This document shows positions 1 to 8,282 of a stretch of 64,000 nucleotides of DNA, piece after piece. A program made the position numbers and the translations under genes. This DNA is from Devosia sp. 2618 (GTDB lineage: Bacteria; Pseudomonadota; Alphaproteobacteria; Rhizobiales; Devosiaceae), in the NCBI RefSeq assembly GCF_040546815.1, contig NZ_JBEPOO010000001.1:3844001-3908000 (forward strand). The letters run 5' to 3'. The number at the start of each line of letters is the position of its first letter. The first letter of the stretch is position 1. The notes under the pieces are model-generated. The model did not search any database, had not been told where the DNA came from, and saw nothing but the letters and a program-made list of their open reading frames with translations.

Positions 1-6
1 CCGCTT

Positions 7-130
7 CACCTCGCCCCTCAGGGGAGAGGTCGGCGCGCAGCGCCGGGTGAGGGGTGCGATGTTGGTACATCGCGTGATGCTTCAACATCGCACCCCTCAC
101 CCTAACCCTCTCCCCTGAGGGGCGAGGGGA
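7..130. repeat. REP/BIME-like palindromic element, family A copy 1
   Basis: Two inverted modules face each other. Each arm contains the self-complementary core CCCCTCAGGGG followed by AGAGG and a GGGTGAGGGGT box. The left module carries an extra GTCG..CGGG insert; the right one is the short form (CCCTAACCCT). The inner arms continue to pair through the ACATCGC sequences around 60-90. Same element as at 23545, 51037, 52493 and 61946. It lies directly upstream of hslV. Confidence 0.85.
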
Positions 131-214
131 CGCAGACTGATGGATCAGTTGCCACGCATTGCAATCGGGGCTGCGTGTCCTAAATATCACTCAACAGTTC
201 TGGAGTACCTCCCT

Positions 215-772
215 ATGAGTGATAGCAATTTCCCCGGGTGGCACGGGACGACGATCGTCTCCGTGCGCAAGGGCAACAAGGTTGTGGTGGCTGGCGATGG
301 CCAGGTGTCCATGGGCCCCACCGTGATGAAGCATACCGCCAAAAAGGTTCGGCGCCTGGCTGGTGGCAAGGTGATCGGCGGCTTTGCCGGTTCGACCGCC
401 GATGCGTTTACGCTGTTCGAGCGGCTCGAAGCCAAGCTTGAGCAATATCCCGACCAGCTGATGCGCGCTGCCGTCGAACTCGCCAAGGACTGGCGCACCG
501 ACCGCTATCTGCGCAAGCTCGAAGCCATGATGATCGTGGCCGACAAGACCGATACGCTGGTTCTGACCGGCACCGGCGACGTGCTGACCCCTGACCACGG
601 CGTCATCGCCATCGGCTCGGGCGGCAATTATGCGCACTCCGCGGCGCTGGCCCTGCATCAGGCGACCGAACTCGACGCCGAGGATATCGCGCGCCGCGCC
701 ATGAAGATCGCCGAAGAAATCTGCGTCTACACCAATGGCAATGTCACGCTCGAAACCATCGAGCTCGGCTAA
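215..772 (+). CDS. hslV: ATP-dependent protease proteolytic subunit HslV
   Basis: HslV is the threonine-type peptidase of the HslUV (ClpYQ) cytoplasmic protease; HslU is the unfoldase. The protein is 185 aa from the ATG at 215, which has a GGAG ribosome site at 202-205. The frame stays open upstream to 140, but those residues lack family character. The segment [14 protein letters not shown] places the catalytic Thr shortly after the start, followed by [10 protein letters not shown], typical of HslV. hslU follows 69 bp downstream on the same strand, so the two are probably co-transcribed. Confidence 0.97.
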   Translation: MSDSNFPGWHGTTIVSVRKGNKVVVAGDGQVSMGPTVMKHTAKKVRRLAGGKVIGGFAGSTADAFTLFERLEAKLEQYPDQLMRAAVELAKDWRTDRYLRKLEAMMIVADKTDTLVLTGTGDVLTPDHGVIAIGSGGNYAHSAALALHQATELDAEDIARRAMKIAEEICVYTNGNVTLETIELG

Positions 773-841
773 TTACTGGCGCTGGCCCGTCTGGGCGGCG
801 CGCATGGGTCGGCTCCTGAGCGGCCCGGAAAGTGACGAACA

Positions 842-2152
842 ATGACCGAAACCAATTTTTCCCCGCGCGAGATCGTTTCCGAACTCGACCGCAATATTGT
901 CGGCCAGCACGATGCCAAGCGCGCCGTCGCCGTGGCGCTGCGCAATCGCTGGCGCCGCCAGCAGCTTGGCCCCGAAATGCGTCGGGAAGTGACGCCCAAG
1001 AACATCTTGATGATCGGGCCCACCGGCGTCGGCAAGACCGAAATCGCCCGCCGTCTGGCGCGTCTGGCGCAGGCCCCGTTCATCAAGGTGGAAGCGACCA
1101 AGTTTACCGAAGTGGGCTATGTCGGCCGCGACGTCGAACAGATCATTCGTGACCTGGTTGAAGCCGGCATCGCCGTGCTGCGCGACAAGCGCCGCGCCGA
1201 TGTGCAGGCGCAGGCACATGCCAATGCCGAAAACCGCGTGCTCGACGCGCTGGTCGGCACCTCGGCGACGCCATCGACGCGTGACAGCTTCCGCAAAAAG
1301 CTGCGCAATAACGAGATCGATGACAACGAAATCGAGATCGAAATGACGCCGTCGACCAATACCGGCGGCTTTGAAATCCCCGGCATGCCCAATGGCGGCA
1401 TCGGCATGATCAACCTTTCCGACATGTTCAAGTCCGCGATGGGCGGCCGTGGCGTCAAGCGCAAGATCAAGGTCAAGGATGCCTATGAGCCGCTGATCGC
1501 CGAAGAGGCCGACAAGCTGCTCGATCAGGAGCAGCTCAAGACCGAAGCCATCGAGCTGGTGGAAAACCACGGCATCGTCTTCATCGACGAAATCGACAAG
1601 GTCGCCCATCGCGAAGGCGGGGCATCAGGCGGTCCATCACGCGAAGGCGTGCAGCGTGATTTGCTGCCACTGATCGAAGGCACCACGGTTTCGACCAAGT
1701 ATGGTCCGGTAAAAACCGACCACATCCTGTTCATCGCCTCGGGCGCCTTCCATGTCAGCAAGCCAAGCGACCTGCTGCCCGAACTCCAGGGCCGCCTGCC
1801 GATCCGCGTCGAGCTCAAGGCCCTGACGCGCGAGGATTTCATCCGCATCCTGAACGACACCGAGGCGAGCCTGATCAAGCAGTATGTGGCGCTGATGAGC
1901 ACGGAAGGGGTGACGCTCGACTTCACCCAGGACGCCATCGAGGCCATTGCCGACGCTGCGGTCAAGGTGAACAACTCGGTCGAAAATATCGGCGCGCGGC
2001 GCCTGCAGACGGTGATGGAGCGGCTGGTGGAAGATATCAGCTTCGAAGCCCCCGACAAGCAGGGCCAGACGATCGAAATCAACGCCGCGTTCGTCGCCGA
2101 AAAGGTCGGCGTGCTGGCGCAGGATACCGATCTCAGCAAGTTCGTGTTGTAG
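842..2152 (+). CDS. hslU: ATP-dependent protease ATPase subunit HslU
   Basis: AAA+ unfoldase that recognises substrates and threads them into HslV. The protein is 436 aa, normal family length. It shows Walker [18 protein letters not shown] near residue 60, Walker [10 protein letters not shown] near residue 247, the inserted I-domain between them, and a C-terminal sensor-2 region with [14 protein letters not shown]. The terminal segment TDLSKFVL matches the family tail that docks into HslV. It is the second gene of the hslVU unit. Confidence 0.97.
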   Translation: MTETNFSPREIVSELDRNIVGQHDAKRAVAVALRNRWRRQQLGPEMRREVTPKNILMIGPTGVGKTEIARRLARLAQAPFIKVEATKFTEVGYVGRDVEQIIRDLVEAGIAVLRDKRRADVQAQAHANAENRVLDALVGTSATPSTRDSFRKKLRNNEIDDNEIEIEMTPSTNTGGFEIPGMPNGGIGMINLSDMFKSAMGGRGVKRKIKVKDAYEPLIAEEADKLLDQEQLKTEAIELVENHGIVFIDEIDKVAHREGGASGGPSREGVQRDLLPLIEGTTVSTKYGPVKTDHILFIASGAFHVSKPSDLLPELQGRLPIRVELKALTREDFIRILNDTEASLIKQYVALMSTEGVTLDFTQDAIEAIADAAVKVNNSVENIGARRLQTVMERLVEDISFEAPDKQGQTIEINAAFVAEKVGVLAQDTDLSKFVL

Positions 2153-2161
2153 AGAGCAAGA

Positions 2162-2278
2162 ATACCCCCACCTAACCTCCCCCTGAAAAGGGGGAGAAAT
2201 TCTATCGGGGCTTTCAACGATCTGGCCAGAAGCTGGATCAGTCCCTCCCCCTATCAGGGGGAGGCTAGGTGGGGGTAT
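2162..2278. repeat. Long imperfect palindrome between convergent hslU and XRE gene
   Basis: The outer arms ATACCCCCACCTA and TAGGTGGGGGTAT are exact inverted copies. Each arm also contains its own small palindrome (CCTCCCCCTGAAAAGGGGGAG and CCTCCCCCTATCAGGGGGAG). The architecture resembles the family A repeats but the sequence differs. It may double as a bidirectional terminator between the converging genes. Confidence 0.7.
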
Positions 2279-2290
2279 CCGGCAAGAACC

Positions 2291-2659
2291 CTACCGCCGC
2301 TTGCCCGACCGTCGCACCAGTTCATCGCGCAAGAACCGCAAATCCTCGGCATCGAGCTTGCCGATATCGACCGCCAGCCGGTTGGTCAGTTCGGTCGCCT
2401 CGGGCACCAGACCGCCGGTGTCGATCGTCACCTTGGGGTCGCTCATTTCGGCCAGGCGCTGCAGTTCTTCGGCTTCGTCCCAGATGACGTTAAAGAACGT
2501 GATCATGCGATGCAGCAGAAACCCCGTCGGTTTGCCGCGTTTTCCGTGTTCGAGCGCGGACAAGTAAGCGCTCGACACATTGAGCGCTGCGGCCATGTCC
2601 TTGAGGGAAATGCCCCGTTCCTCGCGCAACTGGCGAATTTTGGCGCCCAAGGGTGTCAT
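2291..2659 (-). CDS. XRE-family helix-turn-helix regulator
   Basis: 122 aa from the ATG at 2659; the frame is open to 2683. The N-terminal lambda-repressor-type HTH is clear: LGAKIRQLREERGISLKDMA, then LNVSSAYLSALEHGKRG. The C-terminal half is family-specific with no enzyme motif. The ATG overlaps the stop of the upstream Smr gene as ATGA, so the two are translationally coupled and presumably co-regulated. The target is unknown; small stand-alone XRE proteins of this form are widespread in Hyphomicrobiales. Confidence 0.85.
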   Translation of the reverse strand: MTPLGAKIRQLREERGISLKDMAAALNVSSAYLSALEHGKRGKPTGFLLHRMITFFNVIWDEAEELQRLAEMSDPKVTIDTGGLVPEATELTNRLAVDIGKLDAEDLRFLRDELVRRSGKRR

Positions 2660-3246
2660 GCGCGGCGCAGGCGCACGTACCACGCCCCCTCGCCACCATG
2701 GCCACGCGCCGCAACGCTCCAGCCAGACACCAGCATGGACAGCGATGGCTCATTGAGCCAGATCGGCAGCATGGTGCGCAGCACGCCGCGCTCGGTCATG
2801 GCCGCCACATAATCGTTGTCGGTCTTGATTCCCTTGCCGGTGATGACCAGCACGGTGCGGTCGCCCCGACTATAGCGAGAATGGATGAAGTGATGCAGGG
2901 CGCCGCGCGCTTCGGTCTGGGTCATGCCGTGCAAATCGATGCGGCCATCGATCTCGATGCGACCACGACCGACCTTTTTGCGAATCGCGGGATCGACCGC
3001 CTTTTCGGGCAGAGTGGCCGAGGGCAGGGGCGCCTGATAGGGCGGCAGGAAAGACGGGCGCGGTGGTTTGCGCTTGGGCGGTGGAGATTTGCTCACCGCC
3101 ACGGGCGCGGGGTCCTCGGCCGGCAGGGGCAGGGGGACACCCCCCATTTTCAGGAGGCCCTTGCGGCGGAGGGGATCGACCGTCGAGGCGACGGCCGTCC
3201 AAAGATGGAAGTCGTGCGGAAGGCGTCTGGGATCACGCTTGGACAT
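2656..3246 (-). CDS. Smr-domain protein (MutS2 C-terminal-like nuclease domain)
   Basis: 196 aa. The N-terminal ~100 residues are Pro-rich and low complexity. The Smr domain follows, with the characteristic IDLHGMTQTEARGALHHF and VLVITGKG motifs. Smr domains have nicking endonuclease activity in several proteins, but the role of stand-alone bacterial Smr proteins such as YdaL/SmrA is not settled. The gene lies between the Tim44-like gene (30 bp upstream) and the XRE gene (4-bp overlap), all on the minus strand. Confidence 0.88.
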   Translation of the reverse strand: MSKRDPRRLPHDFHLWTAVASTVDPLRRKGLLKMGGVPLPLPAEDPAPVAVSKSPPPKRKPPRPSFLPPYQAPLPSATLPEKAVDPAIRKKVGRGRIEIDGRIDLHGMTQTEARGALHHFIHSRYSRGDRTVLVITGKGIKTDNDYVAAMTERGVLRTMLPIWLNEPSLSMLVSGWSVAARGHGGEGAWYVRLRRA

Positions 3247-3276
3247 GGAATTGGACGCCGAACCGCCGGTTGTCGA

Positions 3277-3996
3277 TCAGTCGAGCTGGCTGGTCGTGAC
3301 AACCTTCCAGTTCGGATCGCGCGACTTGGGATTGCGGGCAAAAGTCCATTCGTCGGCAACGGTCTGCACCTGGTCGGCATTGCCTTCGACGAGATTTCCG
3401 TCCTTGTCGCGGGTGGCCGAAACCACTTCGGCATGGAAGCGGACGGTGACGAGCACGTTCTTCTTGTCGTATTCGGCGTCGGAATATTCGACCTTTGGCA
3501 GGCCGACAAAGGTGAAATCGACCGTCTGGCCGGCGGCTTCACGATCGGCAATGGCGCGCTGGAAGCCGTCGAACACGTCTTTTTCGAGCAGGTTCTTGAG
3601 CGTCGTCCGATCGCCGGCGGCATAGGCCGTCACGATCATCTCGTAAGCCTGCTTGGCGCCATCTAGGAAGGACTTTGGCGTAAAGGTCGGGTCGGCCTCG
3701 ACCACTGACTTGAAACCGGCTGCCAGTTCGGCATTGCCCTTGGCAAACTGTTCGATCTCGGCCTCGGTCTTGCGGCTGCGGCGCTCTTCATCGAGATCAG
3801 GCGCGGCGGTGCCACGCGGGCGCATCGGCACGACCGTATCATCGGCAACCGTTGTCGTATCGTTGGCAGGCTTGCTGCGGTCCACTGGCGGACGTTCCGT
3901 ACCGGTGCGGGTGCCGAGCACCGAGCGAAGACGGAACAGCACGAAGACTGCCACAGCAATCACGATGAGGGTGGGCAGATCGAAGAATTCATCCAT
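3277..3996 (-). CDS. Tim44/TimA-like domain membrane protein
   Basis: 239 aa. A single N-terminal transmembrane segment (LPTLIVIAVAVFVLFRLR) is followed by a polar linker rich in R, P and D, then a C-terminal Tim44-like domain (from about residue 85, ending ...EWTFARNPKSRDPNWKVVTT). The family is the bacterial relative of mitochondrial Tim44; in Alphaproteobacteria it is an inner-membrane-anchored protein of unclear function. It is divergent from fxsA; secB lies close by. Confidence 0.9.
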   Translation of the reverse strand: MDEFFDLPTLIVIAVAVFVLFRLRSVLGTRTGTERPPVDRSKPANDTTTVADDTVVPMRPRGTAAPDLDEERRSRKTEAEIEQFAKGNAELAAGFKSVVEADPTFTPKSFLDGAKQAYEMIVTAYAAGDRTTLKNLLEKDVFDGFQRAIADREAAGQTVDFTFVGLPKVEYSDAEYDKKNVLVTVRFHAEVVSATRDKDGNLVEGNADQVQTVADEWTFARNPKSRDPNWKVVTTSQLD

Positions 3997-4084
3997 GGGC
4001 TATGCACCTTACCTGAGCGCGTCACATAAAAATCGACGCGGCGACGCTCGTTGAGCGCGTCATTTGGCCTATATATAAGCAAAG

Positions 4085-4122
4085 CCTCACCCCAAAACCA
4101 GTTCACGATGGGGCGAGAGGCC
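4085..4122. other. Inverted repeat in the fxsA leader
   Basis: GCCTCACCCC and GGGGCGAGAGGC form an imperfect stem in the 164-bp gap between the divergent Tim44-like and fxsA genes. There is no U-tract, so it is not an obvious terminator. Role unknown. Confidence 0.35.
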
Positions 4123-4160
4123 GTTTTTGCCGCAGAGGCGTTAAGAAGGAAACCCAGACC

Positions 4161-4613
4161 ATGGCACGATTTTTCGCTGTTGGCCTGCTTGTTCTGACAA
4201 TTACCGAGATCGCGCTCTTTATAAAAGTGGGTCAGTGGATCGGTGTATTTCCCACGCTGGCGCTGATTATTCTGGCGGCAATCGCCGGAATGATGCTGCT
4301 GCGCCTGCAGGGTTTGGCCGTGCTCAGCCAGTTGCGCAACAATATGAGCAGCGGCCGCATGCCCGGGCGCACCATTGCCGACACGATGATGATCGGGCTG
4401 GCCGGCATGCTGCTGATCATTCCCGGATTCTTGAGCGATGCGGTGGCGCTGGCCCTGTTGCTGCCGCCGGTGCGCAACTGGATTTATGGCGGGCTGGCCC
4501 GTCGGGTGAAGGTTGTGGAAACCGCGACCTATCGCAACACGACGCGCGGCGATGATCCGCGGCTCAATGATGGCACGATCGACCTCGACGAGGACGACTA
4601 CCGCCCGCGCTAA
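4161..4613 (+). CDS. fxsA: FxsA family membrane protein
   Basis: 150 aa cytoplasmic-membrane protein. At least three hydrophobic spans are visible (residues ~1-20, ~25-45 and ~80-105), with the family glycine-rich segment GLAGMLLIIPGFLSDAVALALLLPPVR. The acidic C-terminal tail ends DLDEDDYRPR. In E. coli FxsA counteracts F-exclusion of phage T7; its chromosomal role elsewhere is unknown. The AAGAAGGA ribosome site at 4143-4150 fixes the ATG at 4161. Confidence 0.9.
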   Translation: MARFFAVGLLVLTITEIALFIKVGQWIGVFPTLALIILAAIAGMMLLRLQGLAVLSQLRNNMSSGRMPGRTIADTMMIGLAGMLLIIPGFLSDAVALALLLPPVRNWIYGGLARRVKVVETATYRNTTRGDDPRLNDGTIDLDEDDYRPR

Positions 4614-4680
4614 CCTTGTCGCTCAGGCCCAAAGATGGTAGCCACCCGGCAACAATATCTCCGCAAAGGACCATAAGCAT

Positions 4681-5190
4681 ATGGCTGATGAAACTCAGGG
4701 CGGCGCTGCCCCCCAGGCTGCAAACCCACCCTCGATGAACCTCGTGGGCCAGTATGTCCGCGATCTGAGCTTTGAGAATCCGGGCGCACCGGCTTCCATC
4801 ATGGCTGGCGGCGGCAATCCTGCGTTCAACGTCTCGATCTCGGTCGGCGTCAAGAAGCAGGCCGACGACCTTTATGCGGTCGAGCTGACCCTCAATGCCA
4901 AGGCTAATCGCGAAGACGCCGTGCTGTTCAATGTCGAGCTGGTTTATGGCGGCGTGTTCCGTCTCAAGAACATTCCAGAAGCCCAGCTCAGCCAGCTGCT
5001 AATGATCGAATGCCCGCGCCTGATTTTCCCATTCGCGCGTCAGGTTCTCGCCAGCGTCACCCAGCAGGGCGGCTTCCCGCCACTGATGATGGAGCCGGTG
5101 GATTTCTCGGCCATCTATCGCCAGAATCTGGCAGCGCTCGCCGCCAAGGGCCAGCCAGCACCAGCAGCCGATCCAGAGAAGCTGAACTGA
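4681..5190 (+). CDS. secB: Protein-export chaperone SecB
   Basis: 169 aa. SecB is a cytosolic tetrameric chaperone that keeps preproteins unfolded for SecA. Family signatures include YVRDLSFENPGAP, NVSISVGVKK, LNVEL-type strand VLFNVELVYGGVF and CPRLIFPFARQVLASVTQQGGFPPLMMEPVDF read in segments. The Ala/Pro tail is usual for alphaproteobacteria. It lies 67 bp behind fxsA and converges with dnaQ across a strong terminator. Confidence 0.96.
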   Translation: MADETQGGAAPQAANPPSMNLVGQYVRDLSFENPGAPASIMAGGGNPAFNVSISVGVKKQADDLYAVELTLNAKANREDAVLFNVELVYGGVFRLKNIPEAQLSQLLMIECPRLIFPFARQVLASVTQQGGFPPLMMEPVDFSAIYRQNLAALAAKGQPAPAADPEKLN

Positions 5191-5211
5191 TCGATTGGTC
5201 AGATGATTTTG

Positions 5212-5240
5212 AAAAACCCCGGCATTGTCCGGGGTTTTTT
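5212..5240. terminator. Bidirectional terminator between secB and dnaQ
   Basis: Stem AACCCCGG/CCGGGGTT with loop CATTGT, A-tract on the left and T6 on the right, so it can end both convergent genes. The T-run overlaps the dnaQ stop codon at 5239. Confidence 0.9.
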
Positions 5241-5955
5241 ATTGCGCAGCGACGCTGTCCGTTTCGGCATACTGCGCCCAGACCGATTCATTGCCCAGCG
5301 TCGCGACCAGCGCTTCGTGCGCAGCGAGTTCCTCGGCGGTGACGCGTGAGGGCAATGGGCTGGGGCGGAGCGCGACCTGGATGCGGGCGGCAATGGCGTC
5401 GGCGCCGGAAACGCGGGTTTCGGAGATTAGCGCCAGGCTCACCTGCTTGCCGCCGATCAGCTCGAGATAAACTTCGGCCAGGATCTCGCTATCGAGCAGC
5501 GCGCCGTGCAGCGTGCGGCGGGAATTGTCGATGCCATAGTGCTTGCAGAGCGCATCGAGGCTGACGCGGGCGCCGGGGTGTTTTTCGCGCGCCACCATGA
5601 CCGTATCGATCACACTATTGCTCAGCCGTGACTGGCCGGCCTTTTCGAGCTCGGCATTGAGAAAGCCCATATCGAATGGCGCGTTGTGGATGACCAGCGT
5701 CGCATCGCCGATAAACTCGCGGAATTCATTGGCGACGGCACCAAACAGCGGCTTGTCGGACAGGAATTCTTCGCTCAGCCCGTGCACGCGGAACGCTTCC
5801 TCGGGCATCGAGCGCTGCGGGTTGATATAGACGTGATAGTTGCGGCCCGACGGAATGTGATTGATCAGCTCGACGCAGCCGATTTCGACCAGTCGGTCAC
5901 CCTGGGACGGGGAGAGGCCGGTGGTTTCGGTATCGAGGACGATCTCACGGTTCAA
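5239..5955 (-). CDS. dnaQ: DNA polymerase III epsilon subunit (3'-5' proofreading exonuclease)
   Basis: 238 aa, DEDDh exonuclease. Motif Exo I is VLDTETTGLSP near the N-terminus, Exo II is VIHNAPFDMGFL, and Exo III with the catalytic His is the region HGALLDSEILAEVYLEL. It supplies replication proofreading in the Pol III core. It is the last gene of maf-aroE-coaE-dnaQ; its ATG overlaps the coaE stop by 4 bp (ATGA). The unit points away from the predicted origin. Confidence 0.96.
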   Translation of the reverse strand: MNREIVLDTETTGLSPSQGDRLVEIGCVELINHIPSGRNYHVYINPQRSMPEEAFRVHGLSEEFLSDKPLFGAVANEFREFIGDATLVIHNAPFDMGFLNAELEKAGQSRLSNSVIDTVMVAREKHPGARVSLDALCKHYGIDNSRRTLHGALLDSEILAEVYLELIGGKQVSLALISETRVSGADAIAARIQVALRPSPLPSRVTAEELAAHEALVATLGNESVWAQYAETDSVAAQ

Positions 5956-6554
5956 CTTTTTGGCCCTCTGGCTTTGATGCTGGCGACGAGCGCTGCGACC
6001 ATCGCGATGGTTTTCTCGACGGGCATGCCCGTATCGAACAGATAGGTGGCCCTAGTCTTCTTGTCGGCCTGCGGCATCTGGCGGGCAAGGATGGTGTCGA
6101 GCTTATCCCCGCTCATTGCGGGCCGGGCGAGGGCGCGCTGGCGCTGGATGGCCTCGTCGACCCAGGTCACGGCAATGGCGTCAAACCCATAGTCGTAGCC
6201 GCTTTCAAACAGCAGCGGCACTTCGACGACCGCCAAAGGCTGACCACTGGCTTCGGCATCATCAAGAAATCTGGCGATCTGGGCGCGAACCAGCGGATGT
6301 ACCACCGCTTCGAGGCGCTTAAAGCCGGATGGATCAGCCGCAAGTTTTTCAGACAGCAGGCCGCGGTCGATAACGCCATTGCGGGTGACGCCGGGAAACA
6401 GCGCTTCGACCGGCGCCGCGGCATCGGTGGAATAGAGATCGGCGACGGCCTGATCGGCGGAATAGACCGGGACGCCAAGGTCCGAAAAAGCCTTGAGGAC
6501 CGTAGATTTGCCGGTGGCGATGGAGCCGGTGACGCCAATCCGCCACATGCTCAA
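5952..6554 (-). CDS. coaE: Dephospho-CoA kinase
   Basis: 200 aa. Catalyses the last step of coenzyme A biosynthesis (phosphorylation of the ribose 3'-OH). The P-loop is GVTGSIATGKST at the N-terminus, with the CoA-binding region EAVVHPLVR and the lid RQMPQADK downstream. It overlaps aroE upstream and dnaQ downstream by 4 bp each, so it is translationally coupled within the maf operon. Confidence 0.96.
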   Translation of the reverse strand: MSMWRIGVTGSIATGKSTVLKAFSDLGVPVYSADQAVADLYSTDAAAPVEALFPGVTRNGVIDRGLLSEKLAADPSGFKRLEAVVHPLVRAQIARFLDDAEASGQPLAVVEVPLLFESGYDYGFDAIAVTWVDEAIQRQRALARPAMSGDKLDTILARQMPQADKKTRATYLFDTGMPVEKTIAMVAALVASIKARGPKS

Positions 6555-7381
6555 TGCCCCAGTGTCGCTTCGATGCGCGCCCGCAGTTCGGGCGTCACGG
6601 TTGGCCGCGTGCCAAACCAGGCTTCAAATCCGGGCACCGCCTGATGCAGCAACATGCCCAGACCGTCGACGGTTTTAAGGCCATGGGCCTCGGCGTCAGC
6701 CAGCAATGGCGTCAGAAGAGGGGTATAAACGATATCGGTCACCAGCGCCGTGGCAGGAAGGCGATTGAAATCGAGCCAGTCAAAGCGTGAGCCATGCATG
6801 CCGATGGCGCTGGTATTGACCACGAGGCTGGCCTGCGGCGCGAGCGTATCGAAAGCTGCAAAGTCATGCGCCTCGAACGGCCCCTCAATGCTATCGACCA
6901 GCGTCTTGGCATTGGCCAGTGTGCGATTGAGGACATGCACTTTGCCAAACTTGCGCGCCCGCAGCGCGACGAGGATGGCCCGCGCCGCACCGCCGGCGCC
7001 GATGACGATGGCATCGCCGGCATTGTCGGACCAGCCGGCCGCTGCTGCATCGAGATTGCCCAGAAAACCGAGATAGTCAGTATTGCTGCCCGCTATCTTG
7101 CCGTCGCGTAAGACCAGCGTATTGACCGCACCAATCGTTTTCGCCAGCGGATCGACGCTGTCGCAGAGCGCAAACACCGCTTCCTTGTGCGGAATGGTGA
7201 CATTGCCGCCGGCGAACTCGCCGCTGCGCAACCGCTCGAAAAACGCCGGTAGCTCACCCGGGGCGACGTCGATGGCTTCGTAGCTGCCGTCGATCTGGTG
7301 TTCGGCCAACCATTGGCCATGGATCAAAGGCGAGCGGGAGTGGTTGATCGGATGTCCGATCACAAAGGCTTTGGTGGTCAC
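6551..7381 (-). CDS. aroE: Shikimate dehydrogenase (NADP+)
   Basis: 276 aa. Reduces 3-dehydroshikimate in aromatic amino acid synthesis. The N-terminal substrate domain shows GHPINHSRSPLIHG and NVTIPHKEA with the catalytic Lys; the NADP Rossmann motif is VIGAGGAARAILVAL followed by NRT. The C-terminal DGLGMLLHQAVPGFEAWFG is typical. The start overlaps the maf stop by 4 bp. Confidence 0.97.
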   Translation of the reverse strand: MTTKAFVIGHPINHSRSPLIHGQWLAEHQIDGSYEAIDVAPGELPAFFERLRSGEFAGGNVTIPHKEAVFALCDSVDPLAKTIGAVNTLVLRDGKIAGSNTDYLGFLGNLDAAAAGWSDNAGDAIVIGAGGAARAILVALRARKFGKVHVLNRTLANAKTLVDSIEGPFEAHDFAAFDTLAPQASLVVNTSAIGMHGSRFDWLDFNRLPATALVTDIVYTPLLTPLLADAEAHGLKTVDGLGMLLHQAVPGFEAWFGTRPTVTPELRARIEATLGH

Positions 7382-7971
7382 GTCAGGGTCTCGGGCGCGA
7401 CAGTGCTCAGGGCGGCGAGCAAAGCCAGCAGCGGCAGGCCCAGAATGGAAAAGTAGTCGCCGCTCACGGTTTCAAACAGCCGGATCGACGGCCCTTCAAG
7501 GCGATAACCGCCCACGGAATCAAGGATCGCATCGCCTTCGCGGTTGAGTACATCGTCGCGCTCGGCCTCGGAAAACTCGCGCATGGTGAGTTCCGCCGTC
7601 TGGATATCGGACCACAGCAAGATGTCGTCGCGCACCAAAGCGACGGCAGCGTGCAGGCGGTGGGTCTTGCCGCGCAGATAGTCGAGCTGCTGGGCAGCGG
7701 CTGCCCGGTCGACCGGCTTGTGCAAAAGTTCGGCGCCCAGACTCAGCGTCTGGTCGGCGCCGATCACAATGGCGCCGGGATTGGCCGCAGCGACCGCCGC
7801 AGCCTTCTTTTGGGCGAGCAATAATGCGACGTCGCGACCATCGCCGCCGGCCTCGATTGCGGCCGTTTCGAGGGCCCTCTCATCGATGGCTGCAGGGGTG
7901 ACGGAAAACACCAGTCCGGCCTGCTCTAGCAGGGCTTTGCGGGTGTTACTCTGGCTGGCTAGGATCAACAT
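7378..7971 (-). CDS. maf: Maf-like nucleoside triphosphate pyrophosphatase
   Basis: 197 aa from the ATG at 7971; an in-frame GTG at 8001 would add ten residues that fall in the DnaA-box-rich gap and look non-family. The Maf signature LILASQSNTRKALLEQAG is at the N-terminus, and IGADQTLSL gives the catalytic Asp. Maf proteins hydrolyse non-canonical or excess NTPs (dTTP/UTP group). First gene of the leftward operon, immediately beside the predicted origin. Confidence 0.93.
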   Translation of the reverse strand: MLILASQSNTRKALLEQAGLVFSVTPAAIDERALETAAIEAGGDGRDVALLLAQKKAAAVAAANPGAIVIGADQTLSLGAELLHKPVDRAAAAQQLDYLRGKTHRLHAAVALVRDDILLWSDIQTAELTMREFSEAERDDVLNREGDAILDSVGGYRLEGPSIRLFETVSGDYFSILGLPLLALLAALSTVAPETLT

Positions 7972-8066
7972 GATGATGATGTTTTCCACACTGTCATCCA
8001 CAGCTCAAGCCCAAGCTGTGATAATGACTCATGACTTTGGGCTTAGGCTCGACTTGTTCGACTTGG

Positions 8067-8081
8067 TTATCAAAACGTTAA
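8067..8081. promoter_or_regulatory. CtrA-type site, one mismatch
   Basis: TTAT-N7-TTAA (TTAT 8067-8070, TTAA 8078-8081) against the CtrA consensus TTAA-N7-TTAA, inside the predicted origin. Confidence 0.45.
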
Positions 8082-8179
8082 CAGTTCAGCCCGGACCCCG
8101 AGCCGTTCAGGGCTATGGATAGCTCTGGGGATAACCTCCAAATGCGTCAATCTCGTTGCCAAGCGTTTTTGCACAGCAG

Positions 8180-8204
8180 GATTCGAATCGTTGACTCGGG
8201 AGTC
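8180..8204. promoter_or_regulatory. Cluster of four GANTC (CcrM methylation) sites in oriC
   Basis: GATTC 8180-8184, GAATC 8185-8189, GACTC 8193-8197 and GAGTC 8200-8204 occur within 25 bp. Two more, GACTC at 8026-8030 and 8381-8385, flank the cluster. GANTC is the target of the alphaproteobacterial cell-cycle methyltransferase CcrM. Confidence 0.7.
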
Positions 8205-8210
8205 GTCTGG

Positions 8211-8225
8211 TTAAGGCTTCGTTAA
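8211..8225. promoter_or_regulatory. Exact CtrA-type site in oriC
   Basis: TTAA 8211-8214, seven bases GGCTTCG, TTAA 8222-8225: an exact TTAA-N7-TTAA. In Caulobacter CtrA binds such sites in the origin and blocks initiation. It lies 7 bp after the GANTC cluster. Confidence 0.7.
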
Positions 8226-8267
8226 CCATTGTGGCGCGACACCGGAGCGAGGCGGGCCGATCGTTCG

Positions 8268-8282
8268 TTAACAGAGCATTTA
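8268..8282. promoter_or_regulatory. CtrA-type site, one mismatch
   Basis: TTAA 8268-8271, N7, TTTA 8279-8282. One base from the CtrA consensus and 57 bp from the exact site. Confidence 0.45.
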
